Part shown: positions 62,873-64,000 of the stretch, in pieces
How positions within the stretch are numbered: the stretch's first letter is position 1
How the letters are laid out: each line of letters opens with the position of its first letter
Source: Dillenia suffruticosa
Lineage: Eukaryota > Streptophyta > Magnoliopsida > Dilleniales > Dilleniaceae
NCBI GenBank assembly: GCA_033439265.1
Contig: JAVTVX010000031.1
Coordinates: 14,917,001-14,981,000, forward strand
DNA: 64,000 bases
Direction of reading: 5' to 3'
Translations under genes and position numbers: made by a program
The notes under the pieces: model-generated
Told to the model about the DNA's origin: nothing
Seen by the model: the letters and a program-made list of their open reading frames with translations, nothing else
Database searches by the model: none

Positions 62873-63780
62873 CCATGATCATATCTGGGTTCACCAGAGC
62901 GTTCTCCTGAGTCACCGCATACACAAGGGCGTGCACCCTCAACTAATCTCGTGAAAACCTAATACTATATTGCTCCCGGCTGCAGTCCGTGGAGCAGTGT
63001 TACTAGAACGCGTAGGTGTTCCCTGCTGTTCTACACGTGGTGTATTCCGATAACTCGAAGCCAACTAACCTCCAAGTCACAAATCAGGGTATAAAGTCCT
63101 GATATGTCCCGGCTTCTCATAGTAGAAGCATGTAATAAGTGCTCTACATTTTTATTCGAGCGTGGTGCTTGCCACATATGCGGCAAAGAAAAAGTCGTTG
63201 AGCAGTAGCCTAGCTCATGGCACTAGGACTGGTGATATAACCACCGGAGATATGGTGCCGCTGAAACTCCGTGAAATATCTGCGGTCGAATTCCATTAGG
63301 AAATCACTTTGCCGCAATGACTTATAGCCTCATCGCAAATAGCCTCCCATCAAGTGAGGGTTTCCCTATCGAATAGTCTCTCAATAACTCGTAGACTATA
63401 CTCCTCGCGCAAGCCTAGATCTATCAAGAGCCGTCGTGTTCAGTTGACTCAGTGCTGTGCTACCGTAGCATCACCAAGTCCAAAAATCTGTGCATCCCAT
63501 CTGTCGAGCTACCGTGACTAGCTGGGTCAACTCGGGGATGCACCTAAGTATGGCGCAATTATTATAACTCAGATTCGAAACTGTAAGAAGAACGGCCACC
63601 GATGGACGATTTGGTGCCGCTTGAGTAAGAACTACTGTAGAAGAAATAAGTGCAACCGTAGATATCGGCGTTGCCATCAAAGGTGATGGGGTGACATCTG
63701 GACCCCATGTGCCGTGTACCACTCGTACACTTGCCCGAAAATATCAAAAGTAAATAGTGAAGACGTTGGTATAATAGTCG
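62873..63780 (-). pseudogene. gag: gag remnant of element 2
   Basis: Near 62873-62940 the end of gag is recognisable (VYAVTQENALVNPD, like VYAMTQEDAQANPD in element 1). A fragment at about 63471-63722 includes ELTQLVTVARQMGCTDF, matching ELTQLVKEARQLGCTDF of element 1. The rest is broken by frameshifts. The N-terminal part and primer site are missing at the junction with the LTR fragment at 63781. Confidence 0.75.
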
Positions 63781-64000
63781 GCTAGACGGTGGCGTCACAC
63801 ACGTCCTCCCCCTACGTGGGTTCAACCGGCCGCGCCTATAGCCTTTAGAATAAATGACGTTTGCGGATACCTCCTGCAGAAACGTATCCGGGCAACCCGT
63901 GCCTCTACAAACGCCTTTCGTAGCTACGGAATTATCATAGTATCACAAGGGCACAACGCCCCATAGTATCACAAGGGCACAACGTCCCACAAGTATCACC
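63781..64000 (-). repeat. Partial 5' LTR of element 2
   Basis: Nearly identical to 58428-58650 of the 3' LTR, starting GCTAGACGGTGGCG. About 930 bp of LTR, the primer binding site and the gag start that should separate it from gag are absent, so a deletion joined LTR interior to gag. The LTR continues past the window end. Confidence 0.85.

Larger units (their letters stand above)
57502..64000 (-). mobile_element. Degenerate Ty3/gypsy chromovirus, element 2 (partial)
   Basis: A second LTR retrotransposon of the same broad family, on the minus strand and running off the window. From left to right it shows the 3' LTR (57502-60019), polypurine tract, chromodomain and integrase, RT fragment, protease, gag-pol spacer, gag fragments and part of the 5' LTR (63781-64000). 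It is more decayed than element 1: most of RNase H is deleted between RT and integrase (only about 270 bp near 61330-61600), and the 5' LTR/gag junction is truncated. The target site ACCAG is visible on the left only. Confidence 0.88.

Overview
The window is nuclear DNA of a flowering plant, most likely a eudicot. Intergenic DNA is very AT-rich and full of microsatellites, genes have short exons with GT-AG introns, and the recognisable products are plant proteins: plastid thiazole synthase, a xyloglucan endotransglucosylase/hydrolase, a CPC/ETC-type single-repeat MYB and plant eIF1. Most of the rest is retrotransposon or duplicated DNA. I cannot name the species.

Layout. 1-6.9 kb: an orphan signal-peptide exon (minus, 598-670), then a complete three-exon THI4 gene (minus, 3199-5310). 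6.9-9.7 kb: a 3'-truncated LTR of the family seen later in full. 11.7-20.4 kb: an XTH6/7-like gene (plus, 4 exons) and a CRIPT homologue (plus, 4 exons) with a 5.7-kb second intron. 22.3-22.8 kb: a 74-residue R3-MYB gene (minus, 3 exons), convergent with CRIPT. 27.3-32.3 kb: eIF1/SUI1 (minus, 4 coding exons plus a likely upstream non-coding exon). These genes are unrelated housekeeping or developmental genes; nothing suggests that they act together.

33.8-57.5 kb is a tandem segmental duplication. Copy A (33809-about 42798) carries two genes for proteins with two ubiquitin-like domains, UBL-A and UBL-C, themselves an older tandem pair. Copy B (from 42799) is split by a full-length Ty3/gypsy chromovirus of Tekay/Del type (44747-54697, target-site duplication TAATG). 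It carries UBL-B, a copy of UBL-A broken by a 2-bp deletion. Copy B is interrupted again at 57501 by a second, more decayed element of the same broad family on the minus strand (57502 to the window end). Copy A preserves the empty target site for both insertions.

The most interesting signal is in the two retrotransposons. Both have a homologous AT-rich spacer of about 220-250 nt between gag and protease. In both, the gag stop lies 26 nt inside it. In element 1 the spacer has GT and AG at its ends, and removing it puts gag and pol in one frame. This suggests a retrotransposon intron that sets the Gag to Gag-Pol ratio. Separately, nearly all premature stops in both elements are TAG where Gln (CAG) is expected, and several positions are Gln in one element and TAG in the other, as expected from deamination of CHG-methylated cytosine.
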